Part shown: one piece after another, positions 1 through 8,526 of the stretch | Position numbering within the stretch: the first letter of the stretch is position 1 | Layout of the letters: the number at the start of each line of letters is the position of its first letter | NCBI GenBank assembly: GCA_963661945.1 | Contig: CAVLDP010000025.1 | Span: 1-25,321 of the forward strand | Origin: CAVLDP01 sp963661945 | GTDB lineage: Bacteria; Bacillota; Clostridia; Lachnospirales; Lachnospiraceae | Length of the DNA: 25,321 nt | Direction of reading: 5' to 3' | The notes under the pieces: generated by a model | What the model was told of the DNA's origin: nothing | Databases searched by the model: none | What the model saw: only the letters and a program-made list of their open reading frames with translations | Program-made: the position numbers and the translations under genes

Positions 1-310
<310 letters not shown>

Positions 311-317
<7 letters not shown>

Positions 318-340
318 ACGTTGGTTTGTTTCGGTACAAT
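311..340 (+). promoter_or_regulatory. candidate sigma-A promoter in the 23S tail
   Basis: TTGACT (311-316) and TACAAT (335-340) are separated by 18 bases. It lies across the 3' end of the 23S gene and would start RNA near 347, upstream of the terminator at 370-396 and of the PAS gene. The TTGACT part is a conserved piece of 23S rRNA, so the match may be chance; only the -10 box and spacing are independent evidence. Confidence 0.3.
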
Positions 341-369
341 ATATGAAGTTTTGAAGGTATATATTTTAG

Positions 370-396
370 AAGGAATGCCGTAGGCATTCCTTTTTT
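370..396 (+). terminator. rRNA operon terminator
   Basis: A perfect 10-bp stem (AAGGAATGCC / GGCATTCCTT) with a GTA loop is followed by six T residues. It is a classical intrinsic terminator for the rRNA transcript and stands only about 10 bases before the ribosome binding site of the next gene. Confidence 0.9.
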
Positions 397-419
397 GTTA
401 TACATAAGGAGGATGTATT

Positions 420-800
420 ATGTTAGAACAGATGATGAAGAGTCTAATTGATCAGGACCGCGCAGCAGTTGTAATGTGTGACCTAGAACATAAGATATGT
501 TACATGAATCCTGCAGCCAAGCTGAATTATGCTGCTTGGGGCGGTGACCTTACTGGAAAGTGCTTACTGGATTGTCATAATGCAGATTCCAGAAGAAAGA
601 TTGATGAAGTGATAGCTTGGTTTCAGGAAGACAATAGTCATAATATGATTCATACCTTCTATAATGAGAAGCAGGCCAAGGATGGATATATGGTTGCTCT
701 TCGTGATGAGGATGGAAGGCTGATTGGCTACTATGAGAAGCATGAATATCGTACACGAGAAACAGCAGATTTTTATGATTTCTCAAAATCCCTTGTATAA
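420..800 (+). CDS. small stand-alone PAS-domain protein
   Basis: A 126-residue protein made of essentially one PAS fold. The N-terminal part (about residues 14-40, with MCDLEHKICYMNPAA) fits the first PAS strands and the conserved N/P turn. The middle has a Cys-His pair (C52-H53, LDCHN), and residues 85-108 (YMVALRDEDGRLIGYYE) match the last PAS strands of the PAS domains associated with DUF438 proteins. There is no output domain, membrane segment or signal peptide, so it is probably a cytosolic sensor or adaptor working with a partner encoded elsewhere. The start is supported by AAGGAGG at 406-412. The gene sits directly behind the rRNA terminator with no room for its own promoter after that hairpin. 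The ligand is unknown; C52-H53 could be a metal or heme ligand, but that is speculation. Confidence 0.85.
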   Translation: MLEQMMKSLIDQDRAAVVMCDLEHKICYMNPAAKLNYAAWGGDLTGKCLLDCHNADSRRKIDEVIAWFQEDNSHNMIHTFYNEKQAKDGYMVALRDEDGRLIGYYEKHEYRTRETADFYDFSKSLV

Positions 801-803
801 TAG

Positions 804-840
804 AAAAAGCCGAGAAAGAATATTTCTTTCTCGGCTTTCT
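804..840. terminator. bidirectional terminator between PAS gene and tRNA-Trp
   Basis: A perfect 15-bp inverted repeat, AAAGCCGAGAAAGAA (806-820) and its complement (824-838), with a 3-base TAT loop. The minus-strand transcript ends in a T run from the A tract at 804-808, and the plus-strand side is followed by a T-rich stretch. It can end both the PAS gene (stop at 800) and the oppositely oriented tRNA-Trp. Confidence 0.88.
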
Positions 841-848
841 TATCTGAG

Positions 849-919
849 CAGGGGATGAGAGAATCGAACTCCCACCAAAGGTTTTGGAGACCCCTATCAT
901 ACCATTTGACCAATCCCCT
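849..919 (-). tRNA. tRNA-Trp (anticodon CCA)
   Basis: Read on the minus strand the sequence folds into a full cloverleaf. The acceptor stem is AGGGGAT paired with ATCCCCT, with G as discriminator base. The D arm is present, the anticodon stem is GGGGT/ACCTT around the loop CTCCAAA (anticodon CCA, decoding UGG), and the T arm is GGGAG-TTCGATT-CTCTC. The 3' CCA is not encoded. Two of the five anticodon-stem pairs are G-U wobble pairs, which is somewhat weak. A consensus promoter lies upstream and a strong terminator directly downstream, so it is a single-gene transcript. Confidence 0.95.
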
Positions 920-951
920 GTATGGGTGTACTGCTTCACAGCACGATATTT

Positions 952-979
952 ATTATACTTTATTTGGGCATAAAGTCAA
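952..979 (-). promoter_or_regulatory. promoter of tRNA-Trp
   Basis: On the minus strand TTGACT (974-979) and a perfect TATAAT (952-957) are separated by 16 bases. Transcription would begin near 945, about 25 bases before the mature tRNA 5' end. Confidence 0.8.
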
Positions 980-1081
980 TTGAATTTACAGAAAAAAATT
1001 GCAGGAATATTTCTCACAAATCAAACAATTTTTAGACGAATATAGTAAAATAAAGATAACATAATTGTAGGGGGACAATTT

Positions 1082-2713
1082 ATGAGCGATATTATGGACA
1101 AGAAGGCTCTCGAGGCTCAGGCATGCTTTGAGGACCTAAAGCAGAAGATCGGTGTAACCTGTGATACGCCGGTCGTTTTTCATGTTGGAGAAGATAGTAA
1201 GTCCTTGATGTGGAAGGCTTGCTTTACCAAGAATCCATTTCCAGGAGTATTGAAGCTGGTACTTTTATCACTTCGACTTAAGGCTGTTAAGCGATTATTT
1301 GAGGATGAGAAGGTGCTACAAACTGGTCCTGCAGCGGCGGTTCTTGCACTAGATCATGTACTTGCAAGAGAAATTAAGACTTTAAGAGATGACGATTCAT
1401 TGTGCGAACCGGTTATATGTGACGTTGCCTTTGCAGGACTTCAGGTGATTCGACTCTATATGAGTTCGTATGAGGGCAACAAGGAATTCGTTCATTCGAG
1501 ATATCAGTCTGCGATTCGTGTGGATAATGCCCTGAATGGTTCGTTTTATAAATATGATACCTTAGATGGTCGCAAGTTTTCTGCTCATGTATATTATGAA
1601 TCACAGAAGGCTAGGATGATGAAAGTTCTGGGAATTAAAAAGGATCCAGATCAGTTCGTTTTTGGAACGATGTCTTCGGATAAGAAACTTACAGCATCGG
1701 CTATTTCAAAATGGAATGCACTTGAATTGGAGGAATCCACATTTGAGAATGGTGCCTGCGGTTGCATGATAAGAAGCAGAGAAGAATGGGAGGATTCTGA
1801 GGTTGGTAGGGCTGTGTGTGATATGCCACTCTATCGTCTCAGAAGAGTTTCGGATGCTCCAATCAAGAAGTTAGGCAAGAGCTCGAGCGAAAAAGGTCCG
1901 CTCTCAGGACTTAAGGTTCTTGATCTAACACATATTATTGCAGGTCCAGCTTGTACGAGACTTTTGGCGGAATATGGGGCAGACGTACTCATGATTCGAC
2001 GTGGTGATTATATTCATCAGGAACAGGCCATGCTTGAGTTGGATGGTTGGGCTGGTAAGAATAGTATTCAATTAGATTTTAATGTGGAATCAGAATTGAA
2101 TCGTGCCAAGGAACTTATACAGGAAGCGGATATTGTTATTTGCTCCTATCAGAATGGTGCGCTTGATAAATTTGGCTTATCCGAAGCAGATATTATTAAG
2201 ATGAATCCAAATCTGATCTACGGTTCGCTTGTCTGTTTCTCAGATACCGTATGGAAGGAAAGACCAGGCTGGGCTCCATGCGCTGAGGACATTACGGGAC
2301 TTAGTGTTAGAAATGGTTCCATTGATAATCCACTTAATTTGAATGGCGTCCCGCTTGACTATATTCCAGGTATGATACTTTTCTCTGGAATTATGCAAGC
2401 CTTGAAACTTCAGATGACAGAAGGTGGAGCTTATTCGGTGACAGGTTCTCTTACTAGAGGTGGTTATTGGCTTCATGAATGTACCGACCTCTGGGAGAGG
2501 GAAGGAGAAGCAGCTGCAAAGAATAGTAGTACTACCATTTCTCATAATATGGATATTCCTATTTGGAAGAAGGTATTTCATAGGGTATCAGATACTGCAG
2601 TTGGAGACGCTTTCTTCCCAGCACCAGCCACCTATGAATCAGGCCAGGATTATTTATTTTCGAATATGCACTTTACAGATGGAAATAAAGATTTTCAGAT
2701 AAAAGGAGAATAG
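1082..2713 (+). CDS. class III (CaiB/BaiF-type) CoA-transferase, domain-permuted form
   Basis: A 543-residue member of the family III acyl-CoA transferases, which move CoA between carboxylic acids. The Rossmann half that is normally N-terminal begins only at residue 273 (PLSGLKVLDLTHIIAGP). The probable catalytic aspartate is D426 in LDYIPGMILFSGIMQAL, which aligns with the Asp169 region of formyl-CoA transferase. Residues about 130-265 resemble the small domain that usually follows the Rossmann half, including a small-domain-like KWNALELEESTFENGACGCM segment. This permuted order also occurs in a subgroup of actinobacterial and proteobacterial CoA-transferases. The start has GGGGGA six bases upstream. 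The next gene starts five bases after its stop, so the two are co-transcribed with an enoate-reductase-like enzyme. Substrate unknown. Confidence 0.85.
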   Translation: MSDIMDKKALEAQACFEDLKQKIGVTCDTPVVFHVGEDSKSLMWKACFTKNPFPGVLKLVLLSLRLKAVKRLFEDEKVLQTGPAAAVLALDHVLAREIKTLRDDDSLCEPVICDVAFAGLQVIRLYMSSYEGNKEFVHSRYQSAIRVDNALNGSFYKYDTLDGRKFSAHVYYESQKARMMKVLGIKKDPDQFVFGTMSSDKKLTASAISKWNALELEESTFENGACGCMIRSREEWEDSEVGRAVCDMPLYRLRRVSDAPIKKLGKSSSEKGPLSGLKVLDLTHIIAGPACTRLLAEYGADVLMIRRGDYIHQEQAMLELDGWAGKNSIQLDFNVESELNRAKELIQEADIVICSYQNGALDKFGLSEADIIKMNPNLIYGSLVCFSDTVWKERPGWAPCAEDITGLSVRNGSIDNPLNLNGVPLDYIPGMILFSGIMQALKLQMTEGGAYSVTGSLTRGGYWLHECTDLWEREGEAAAKNSSTTISHNMDIPIWKKVFHRVSDTAVGDAFFPAPATYESGQDYLFSNMHFTDGNKDFQIKGE

Positions 2714-2718
2714 TATTT

Positions 2719-4776
2719 ATGAATCAGAAATTAGACCCTTTATTTACACCATGGCAGATTGGCTCATGTCAGATTAAGAATAGAATTGTTCTTACTTCTA
2801 TGGGCGGTACAGATTTATTCGGATGGATGGAGAAGCATCACTTTGATAGGGATGGCGCTAGATTCATTATGGAAGTTGCGAAGAACAACGCAGGCTTGGT
2901 TCTTCCTGGATGCCAGCCAATTTATAATCCGATGTATGGTCAGTGGCTCTATAAGAATAAGAAGATGTATCGTGACCTGGCAGAATGGATGCCGGAGTTT
3001 CATAAGACTGGAGCGAAGCTCTTCATCCAGCTTACCGCAGGCTTTGGAAGATCCTTTACTATTAGTCCTATGATGGAGAATTTATATACGAATCCATTTC
3101 TTCGAGTGGTTTCTAAGCCTTTCTTGAATCTGGATAAGATTACTGCGACAGCCAGTCCATCACCAAATCGTTGGTCAGACAAGGTTCCGTCTCGTGCTCT
3201 GACAATTGATGAAATCCACGAGTATGTGGATGCTTTTGCCAAGACAGCCAAGTTACTCAAGGACGCTGGTGTAGATGGAGTAGAAATTCATGCTGTTCAT
3301 GAGGGATATTTATTAGACCAATTTACGCTGCCTTATGTTAATAAGAGAACAGACGAATATGGCGGATCATTCGAGAATCGCTACCGTTTTGCGGTTGAAA
3401 TTGTACAGGCAATAAAGGCAGCTTGTGGGGAAGATTTCCCAGTATCGCTACGTTATTCTGTGGAGTCTAAGACCAAGGGCTTTCGTGAGGGCGCTCTTCC
3501 TGGAGAAGACTTTGTCGAGGCTGGAAGAAATATGGAGGAATCAGAGCGCGCAGCGAAGTATCTGCAGGATGCAGGATATGACATGTTAAATTGTGATAAT
3601 GGAACCTATGATGCTTGGTATTGGGCACACCCTCCAATCTATATGCCGGAGAATTGTAATCTGGAGGACGTAGCACATATTCGTAAGTTTGTGGATATTC
3701 CTGTGGTTTGTGCTGGACGTATGGATCCAGAAACTGCTGCGGATGCAATTAAAGATGGACGTATTGATGGAGCAGGCTTTGCCAGAAGATTCTTAGCGGA
3801 TCCTGAGTGGGTTACTAAGCTTATGAACGATCAGGAAGAGGATATTCGGCCTTGTATCCTCTGTCATAGCGGCTGCTTTAACATGTGCCATTATAAGGGC
3901 GTTCCAAATGATCAGGATATGGAGGATAGCCTTCATCTGGCCAGATGTGCTGTAAATGCAGAGATGATGCAATGGGATAAGCATCATATTGAGAAGACCA
4001 CAAGTCCTAAGACAGTTATCATTATCGGTGGCGGAATTGGTGGTATGGAAGCGGCGAGAGTGCTGAAGCTTCGTGGCCACAATCCAGTGATCTATGAGCA
4101 GAGTAATATCTTAGGTGGAACATTTATTGCTGCATCCGCAGAATCCTACAAAGGAAAGCTTCGCGAGCTTCTTACCTGGTATAGAAGAGAAATGGAGAGA
4201 TTATCTATTGAAGTTCATCTGAACACTAAGGTGGAAGATTTAGGCGCTTATGCAGATAAAGAGGTGATTATCGCTACTGGTTCAGAGGCTAGAGTTCTGA
4301 AGATGGTACCTGGATTTGAGAGAATGGTTGAAGCTTGTGAATTCCTAAATGGTGACAAGGTAGTGGGAGAGACTGTCGCTGTAATTGGTGGTGGCCTTAC
4401 AGGATCAGAGATTGCGTATGAACTTGCACTTCAGGGAAAGAAGCCAATTATTGTAGAGATGAAGGATGATCTGGTTGCACAAAAGGGAGTTTGCCTTGCT
4501 AATTCATCTTATCTACGTGAATGGTTCGCATGGAAGAAGATTCCGGTATACCTTGAGACTGGTCTTAAGGAAGTGAAGGAAGGTTCAATTATTTGCTCTA
4601 CTAAGGATCAGGGCAATATTGAGATCCCTTGTGATTCTGTAATTAGTTCTGCAGGTTATATTCCAACGCCTCTTGCAAATGAATCTGAACATGTTCATTT
4701 GGTTGGTGATTGCAAGCAGATAGGTAACCTTCGCTCTGTCATTTGGCGTGCATATGAGGTTGCTATGGAGATATAA
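2719..4776 (+). CDS. NADH:flavin oxidoreductase / enoate reductase (2,4-dienoyl-CoA reductase, BaiCD/BaiH type)
   Basis: A 685-residue three-part flavoenzyme of the Old Yellow Enzyme superfamily. Residues 1-370 form the FMN TIM barrel with the signature EIHAVHEGYLLDQF (H191, H194) followed by NKRTDEYGGSFENRYRF. C379, C382, C386 and C410 fit the [4Fe-4S] ligands that join the barrel to the next part, C410 lying in RCAVNA. Residues from 432 form FAD/NAD(P) domains with dinucleotide motifs at G437 (IIGGGIGGMEA) and G557 (VIGGGLTGSE). Length is like FadH, BaiCD and BaiH (about 640-680). Such enzymes reduce carbon-carbon double bonds conjugated to a carbonyl or thioester. AAAGGAGA precedes the start. 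Pairing with a CoA-transferase recalls the bai operon or cinnamate-type reduction pathways, but the substrate cannot be read from sequence. Confidence 0.9.
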   Translation: MNQKLDPLFTPWQIGSCQIKNRIVLTSMGGTDLFGWMEKHHFDRDGARFIMEVAKNNAGLVLPGCQPIYNPMYGQWLYKNKKMYRDLAEWMPEFHKTGAKLFIQLTAGFGRSFTISPMMENLYTNPFLRVVSKPFLNLDKITATASPSPNRWSDKVPSRALTIDEIHEYVDAFAKTAKLLKDAGVDGVEIHAVHEGYLLDQFTLPYVNKRTDEYGGSFENRYRFAVEIVQAIKAACGEDFPVSLRYSVESKTKGFREGALPGEDFVEAGRNMEESERAAKYLQDAGYDMLNCDNGTYDAWYWAHPPIYMPENCNLEDVAHIRKFVDIPVVCAGRMDPETAADAIKDGRIDGAGFARRFLADPEWVTKLMNDQEEDIRPCILCHSGCFNMCHYKGVPNDQDMEDSLHLARCAVNAEMMQWDKHHIEKTTSPKTVIIIGGGIGGMEAARVLKLRGHNPVIYEQSNILGGTFIAASAESYKGKLRELLTWYRREMERLSIEVHLNTKVEDLGAYADKEVIIATGSEARVLKMVPGFERMVEACEFLNGDKVVGETVAVIGGGLTGSEIAYELALQGKKPIIVEMKDDLVAQKGVCLANSSYLREWFAWKKIPVYLETGLKEVKEGSIICSTKDQGNIEIPCDSVISSAGYIPTPLANESEHVHLVGDCKQIGNLRSVIWRAYEVAMEI

Positions 4777-4866
4777 TCTTCTATAGAAACTTAAGTGGCA
4801 AAATGAAATTTTCTATGATAATATGATAGACAATATTTGAAGTTAGAGATGTGTTTTGGTGTTTGC

Positions 4867-6567
4867 ATGAGAAAATCCTGGTCGCTGAGGAAAATTATTC
4901 ATATTGTTTTGACTATTGTTCTTGCAATCGTCATTGTCTTCGCGCTTTATTATGCTACGGATTCTAAGCGTGTGTCATGTGAGACATTGGAGCTTGATTC
5001 TGGGTGGAATGCGACGGTTCGTGGGGTGACTTCGAACAATGTCTCATTAAGTGATTTTGTCTTTGCTACAACGAATCGTGGAGATGAGATTACCTTTGAG
5101 ACAAGGATTCCAGAGGATTCTCATATTGTGGATCCGGTACTTGATTTATATTCTGTTCATTCTACGGTAGAGGTCTATCTGGATGGAGAAGAGATCTATA
5201 ACTATGGCCTTGAGGATGCCGCGGAAGGTAAGATTATCGGCTATGGCAATCACTACATCAGATTGCCGGATGATTACGCTGGTAAGACACTGCTTGTGCA
5301 TTTCGTGGTGACGGAGAATAATGCTTTCACGGGAGTTCCTGTGATGAAGATTATGCAGGGAGATACCATGCTTCAGAAGACTCTTTCAAATGGAAGAGTC
5401 CGTCTGATGGTCTGCATTTTCCTTATTGCATTTGGACTTCTAGCTATGTTTATCGGCCTTCTTATGATGTCTGATTCTAGTCAATTCGGAAGGGTGCTTT
5501 GTATTGGCGTCTTTTCAGTATTAATTGGTACCTGGACCTCTTGCAATTATGATCTGATTACCTTATTTGTCCCTAATCTCAAGGTGAAGATTTATATGGA
5601 ATACTTTAGCTTTTATTTGCAGCCGATTCCATTTTTCCTTTATTTTAGATCCAGGGTTACAGACCCAGTTGAGCCTAAGGCCTTTCGGGTTCTCTATTAT
5701 TTGATTCTAGGATTCGCTGTGGCACTTCCAATAGTAGCCTTATGGTGTCATATTTTTAATCTGGTTCATTTGCCAGCCTTCCTTAAGTATTCTCATGCAA
5801 TACTTATAACTGGAATTATTTATTTGATTATCTTTGGAATCTATTGTATTAAGAAGCATAGAGTATTTGCCAAGGCGACGACATATGCCTTTGGCTTCCT
5901 CCTTCTATGCACAGCTTTTGAACTTGCGAAGTTCAACCTGGCGAGCCGTTTATATGGCTTTGATCACAATGAATATTCATCAACGCTTTGTTTTGCAGCT
6001 CTTGTGATTGTAATTGCACTTCTCCTCGATTCGGCTATTTCCTTCAAGGAGACGCTGTATCAGGTGACAAGGCAGAAGGTTCTCGAGCAGATGGCCTATG
6101 AAGATGAACTTACAGGACTTGGCAACCGCTATATGTTTGATCAGACAATCGAGGAGATTGAGCGCGATGACAAGCGGTTCTTCATACTAAGTGTTGATCT
6201 TAATTTCTTAAAGCAGATTAATGATATTCATGGTCATGAAGAGGGCGACAAGGTGATTCGAGAGTGTGCGGATATTTTAAGAACGGCCTTTTCGGATATT
6301 GGAACTGTCTGTAGAACAGGTGGAGATGAATTTGTTGTTATTGTGGAAGGAAGATTCAAGTCGCGTATTGATACGGCAATTCATCTGATGAACATGAATA
6401 TTGAAGCGGCAAATAAACAGAATCGACCATATAGCATTAGTGTGGCATATGGTCTTGCAGATTCAGGAGAAGGGGAACACCGCTTAAGTACATCATCTGT
6501 TCTTCGAGTAGCAGATAGTTATATGTATGAGATGAAACGCGAGATGAAGGCAGTGAGAGAAGACTAA
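4867..6567 (+). CDS. 7TM-sensor diguanylate cyclase (GGDEF)
   Basis: A membrane protein with an N-terminal membrane anchor (about residues 9-29), an outside beta-rich domain (30-175) and seven closely spaced membrane helices (178-393). A cytoplasmic GGDEF domain follows, with DELTG at 413 and an intact GGDEF at 485-489. It should make cyclic di-GMP from two GTP. The architecture resembles 7TMR-DISM receptors, and the outside part resembles a carbohydrate-binding jelly roll (VEVYLDGEEIYNYG). The RxxD inhibitory site is replaced by SDIG. The frame is open from a TTG at 4837 and has ATGs at 4849 and 4867; none has a good Shine-Dalgarno. ATG 4867 is chosen because it gives the same short basic N-terminus as the paralogue at 8527. 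A CheX-like gene follows after 24 bases. Confidence 0.88.
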   Translation: MRKSWSLRKIIHIVLTIVLAIVIVFALYYATDSKRVSCETLELDSGWNATVRGVTSNNVSLSDFVFATTNRGDEITFETRIPEDSHIVDPVLDLYSVHSTVEVYLDGEEIYNYGLEDAAEGKIIGYGNHYIRLPDDYAGKTLLVHFVVTENNAFTGVPVMKIMQGDTMLQKTLSNGRVRLMVCIFLIAFGLLAMFIGLLMMSDSSQFGRVLCIGVFSVLIGTWTSCNYDLITLFVPNLKVKIYMEYFSFYLQPIPFFLYFRSRVTDPVEPKAFRVLYYLILGFAVALPIVALWCHIFNLVHLPAFLKYSHAILITGIIYLIIFGIYCIKKHRVFAKATTYAFGFLLLCTAFELAKFNLASRLYGFDHNEYSSTLCFAALVIVIALLLDSAISFKETLYQVTRQKVLEQMAYEDELTGLGNRYMFDQTIEEIERDDKRFFILSVDLNFLKQINDIHGHEEGDKVIRECADILRTAFSDIGTVCRTGGDEFVVIVEGRFKSRIDTAIHLMNMNIEAANKQNRPYSISVAYGLADSGEGEHRLSTSSVLRVADSYMYEMKREMKAVRED

Positions 6568-6591
6568 GAGCTTATTTTTGGGAGGTTATGT

Positions 6592-7077
6592 ATGGAAGAA
6601 TTCAAAGTGGAATATATTAATCCATTTATGCTTGGAGCAATGTCTGTGGCAGATACAGTTGCTCAAGTACGCTTGTCTCCAGGCAAGCCGAGTATTGCAA
6701 AGCTAGGGTTTGATGATTCACACGTACTGATCATGCTTGGCTTAACAGGTGAGATGCAAGGACAGATTATTCTTGACTTTACGGTTGAGAAGGCCTGTAG
6801 TATGGCATCAGCTATGATGATGGGAATGCCGGTTACAGATCTTGATGAGATGTCTCTGTCGGCGATTTCAGAATTTGGTAATATGGTTATGGGAACTGCG
6901 GCAACCAAACTTGCGGCCAATGGAATTGTAACAGACATTACACCGCCAACAGTGGCCAGGGGAAATATTGAATTTAATACTACATATGCTCATAATATCT
7001 GTGTTCCACTGCTTGATCCAGATGGAGAGGTCTTCCTTAAGATTAATGTGGCACTCAAGATGTCCGATGAAAAATGA
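6592..7077 (+). CDS. cheX: CheX-like chemotaxis phosphatase
   Basis: A 161-residue cytosolic protein of the CheC/CheX/FliY phosphatase superfamily. The diagnostic helix is SAISEFGNMVMG, in which E94 and N97 form the E-x-x-N pair that attacks phospho-aspartate in CheX. The overall pattern (single E-x-x-N helix, about 150-160 residues, hydrophobic strands NICVPLL and VFLKINVAL at the end) fits CheX rather than CheC, which has two such helices. The usual substrate is phospho-CheY; in this context it could act on another response regulator. GGGAGG lies about 6 bases before the start. It is 24 bases behind a diguanylate cyclase and is followed by a strong terminator, so the two form one unit. No other chemotaxis gene is in the window. 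Confidence 0.82.
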   Translation: MEEFKVEYINPFMLGAMSVADTVAQVRLSPGKPSIAKLGFDDSHVLIMLGLTGEMQGQIILDFTVEKACSMASAMMMGMPVTDLDEMSLSAISEFGNMVMGTAATKLAANGIVTDITPPTVARGNIEFNTTYAHNICVPLLDPDGEVFLKINVALKMSDEK

Positions 7078-7082
7078 TTCAG

Positions 7083-7110
7083 AAAGCGTTGGTGTAAGCC
7101 GACGCTTTTT
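7083..7110 (+). terminator. terminator after cheX
   Basis: A 10-bp stem, AAAGCGTTGG (7083-7092) with CCGACGCTTT (7099-7108) including one G-U pair, with loop TGTAAG and a tract of five T residues. It ends the diguanylate cyclase-cheX transcript. Confidence 0.88.
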
Positions 7111-7111
7111 A

Positions 7112-7125
7112 TGGTAAAATATAAT
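7112..7125 (+). promoter_or_regulatory. candidate extended -10 promoter of glmM
   Basis: TGG-TAAAAT (7112-7120) makes an extended -10 element and runs directly into a TATAAT (7120-7125). No good -35 box is found at 16-18 bases because that area is the preceding terminator stem. Placement about 30 bases before the glmM start is suitable. Confidence 0.45.
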
Positions 7126-7151
7126 TTATCTGTAATACGAAGGAGATAATT

Positions 7152-8495
7152 ATGAAATATTTTGGAACAGATGGTTTTAGAGGTGAAGCAAATCAGGTCT
7201 TGACGGCAGATCATGCTTACAAGATTGGTAGATATTTGGGATGGTATTATAACAGAGAACATAAGGGACGCATCGTTATTGGCAAGGATACGCGTCGTAG
7301 TTCTTACATGTTTGAGTATGCTTTGGTTGCAGGAATTATTGCATCAGGCTCTGATGCTTTTCTGCTTCATGTTACTACAACACCATCTGTGGCATATGTG
7401 GTCCGCACGGAGGACTTTGACTGTGGTGTTATGGTTAGTGCAAGTCATAATCCATATTATGATAATGGTATTAAGGTCTTAGATGGAAATGGACATAAGA
7501 TCTCTAGTGATATCGAGATTGCCATGGAAGACTATATTGATGGCAAGATAGAGGAATTGCCATTTGCAACAGGTGAAGATGTAGGAACTGCTACAGATTA
7601 CATGATTGGTCGCAATCGTTATATCGGTTATCTCATTTCTCTTGCAACTCGTTCTTACAGTGGCCTTCGCATTGGTCTAGATTGTTCAAATGGAAGTTCT
7701 TTCAATATTGCGAAGTCTGTATTCGATGCACTTGGAGCCAAGACCTATGTGGTTGCCAATGAACCAAATGGTCTGAATATTAATAACGGATGCGGATCTA
7801 CTCATATCGAGAATCTTCAGAAGCTTGTTGCTGAGAAGGAACTCGATGCAGGATTTGCTTTTGATGGTGATGCGGACCGTTGCATCGCTGTAGATAATAC
7901 AGGTAAGGTGATTGATGGCGATTTTATCATCTATATCTGTGGCAAGTATCTGAAGAAGCATGATAAGCTGGATGGCAATCATGTTGTTGCTACTATCATG
8001 TCGAATCTGGGGCTATTTAAGGCACTCGACAAGGCAGGCATTGAATATGATGTGACAACTGTAGGCGATAAATATGTGAATGAAGATATGGTGGCAAATG
8101 GCTATGTTCTAGGTGGAGAGCAGTCTGGACATATTATTTTCTCTAAGCATGCGACAACAGGTGATGGAATTCTAACAGCAATCATGCTGATGGAAGTTAT
8201 TACCGAGGAGAAGACCTCTCTGCATGACCTTTCTGCGTCCATGAAGCTATATCCACAGCTTCTTAAGAATGTACGTGTTGCTGACAAGAAGGCTGTCATG
8301 GAGAATGCAGCTGTACTTGAGACCAAGAAGGATATCGAAGCTCAGCTTAACGGAGAGGGTAGAATTCTTCTTCGTGAGAGCGGCACAGAGCCAGTTATTC
8401 GTGTTATGGTAGAGGCAGATACAGATGCACTCTGCACGAAGTACGTAGATGAGATGATTGCGACAATTAAGGCGCAAGGATTAGCTTTAGCATAA
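7152..8495 (+). CDS. glmM: phosphoglucosamine mutase
   Basis: A 447-residue alpha-D-phosphohexomutase that converts glucosamine-6-phosphate to glucosamine-1-phosphate on the way to UDP-N-acetylglucosamine and peptidoglycan. All four loops are visible: the phosphoserine loop MVSASHNP (S98), the metal loop DGDADRC (D238, D240, D242), the sugar loop GGEQSGH and the phosphate loop RESGTEPVIRVM. The opening MKYFGTDGFRGEAN is the GlmM form, which separates it from phosphomannomutase. GAAGGAG precedes the ATG. It is followed after 31 bases by a diguanylate cyclase and then a RACo-like gene on the same strand, with no terminator between, so an essential cell-wall gene probably heads this transcript. 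Confidence 0.93.
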   Translation: MKYFGTDGFRGEANQVLTADHAYKIGRYLGWYYNREHKGRIVIGKDTRRSSYMFEYALVAGIIASGSDAFLLHVTTTPSVAYVVRTEDFDCGVMVSASHNPYYDNGIKVLDGNGHKISSDIEIAMEDYIDGKIEELPFATGEDVGTATDYMIGRNRYIGYLISLATRSYSGLRIGLDCSNGSSFNIAKSVFDALGAKTYVVANEPNGLNINNGCGSTHIENLQKLVAEKELDAGFAFDGDADRCIAVDNTGKVIDGDFIIYICGKYLKKHDKLDGNHVVATIMSNLGLFKALDKAGIEYDVTTVGDKYVNEDMVANGYVLGGEQSGHIIFSKHATTGDGILTAIMLMEVITEEKTSLHDLSASMKLYPQLLKNVRVADKKAVMENAAVLETKKDIEAQLNGEGRILLRESGTEPVIRVMVEADTDALCTKYVDEMIATIKAQGLALA

Positions 8496-8526
8496 TTTCT
8501 TAGAATAGAACCTTTAGGAGACAACC

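Noticed and set aside
550..939. Minus-strand open frame of 129 codons across the PAS gene and tRNA-Trp
   Set aside because: It runs through a tRNA and a terminator, has no ribosome binding site, and its translation has no family-like pattern.
4785..4816. Inverted repeat ATAGAAA / TTTCTAT between the enoate reductase and the diguanylate cyclase as a terminator
   Set aside because: Only seven A/T-rich pairs with an 18-base loop and no T tract; too weak to call.
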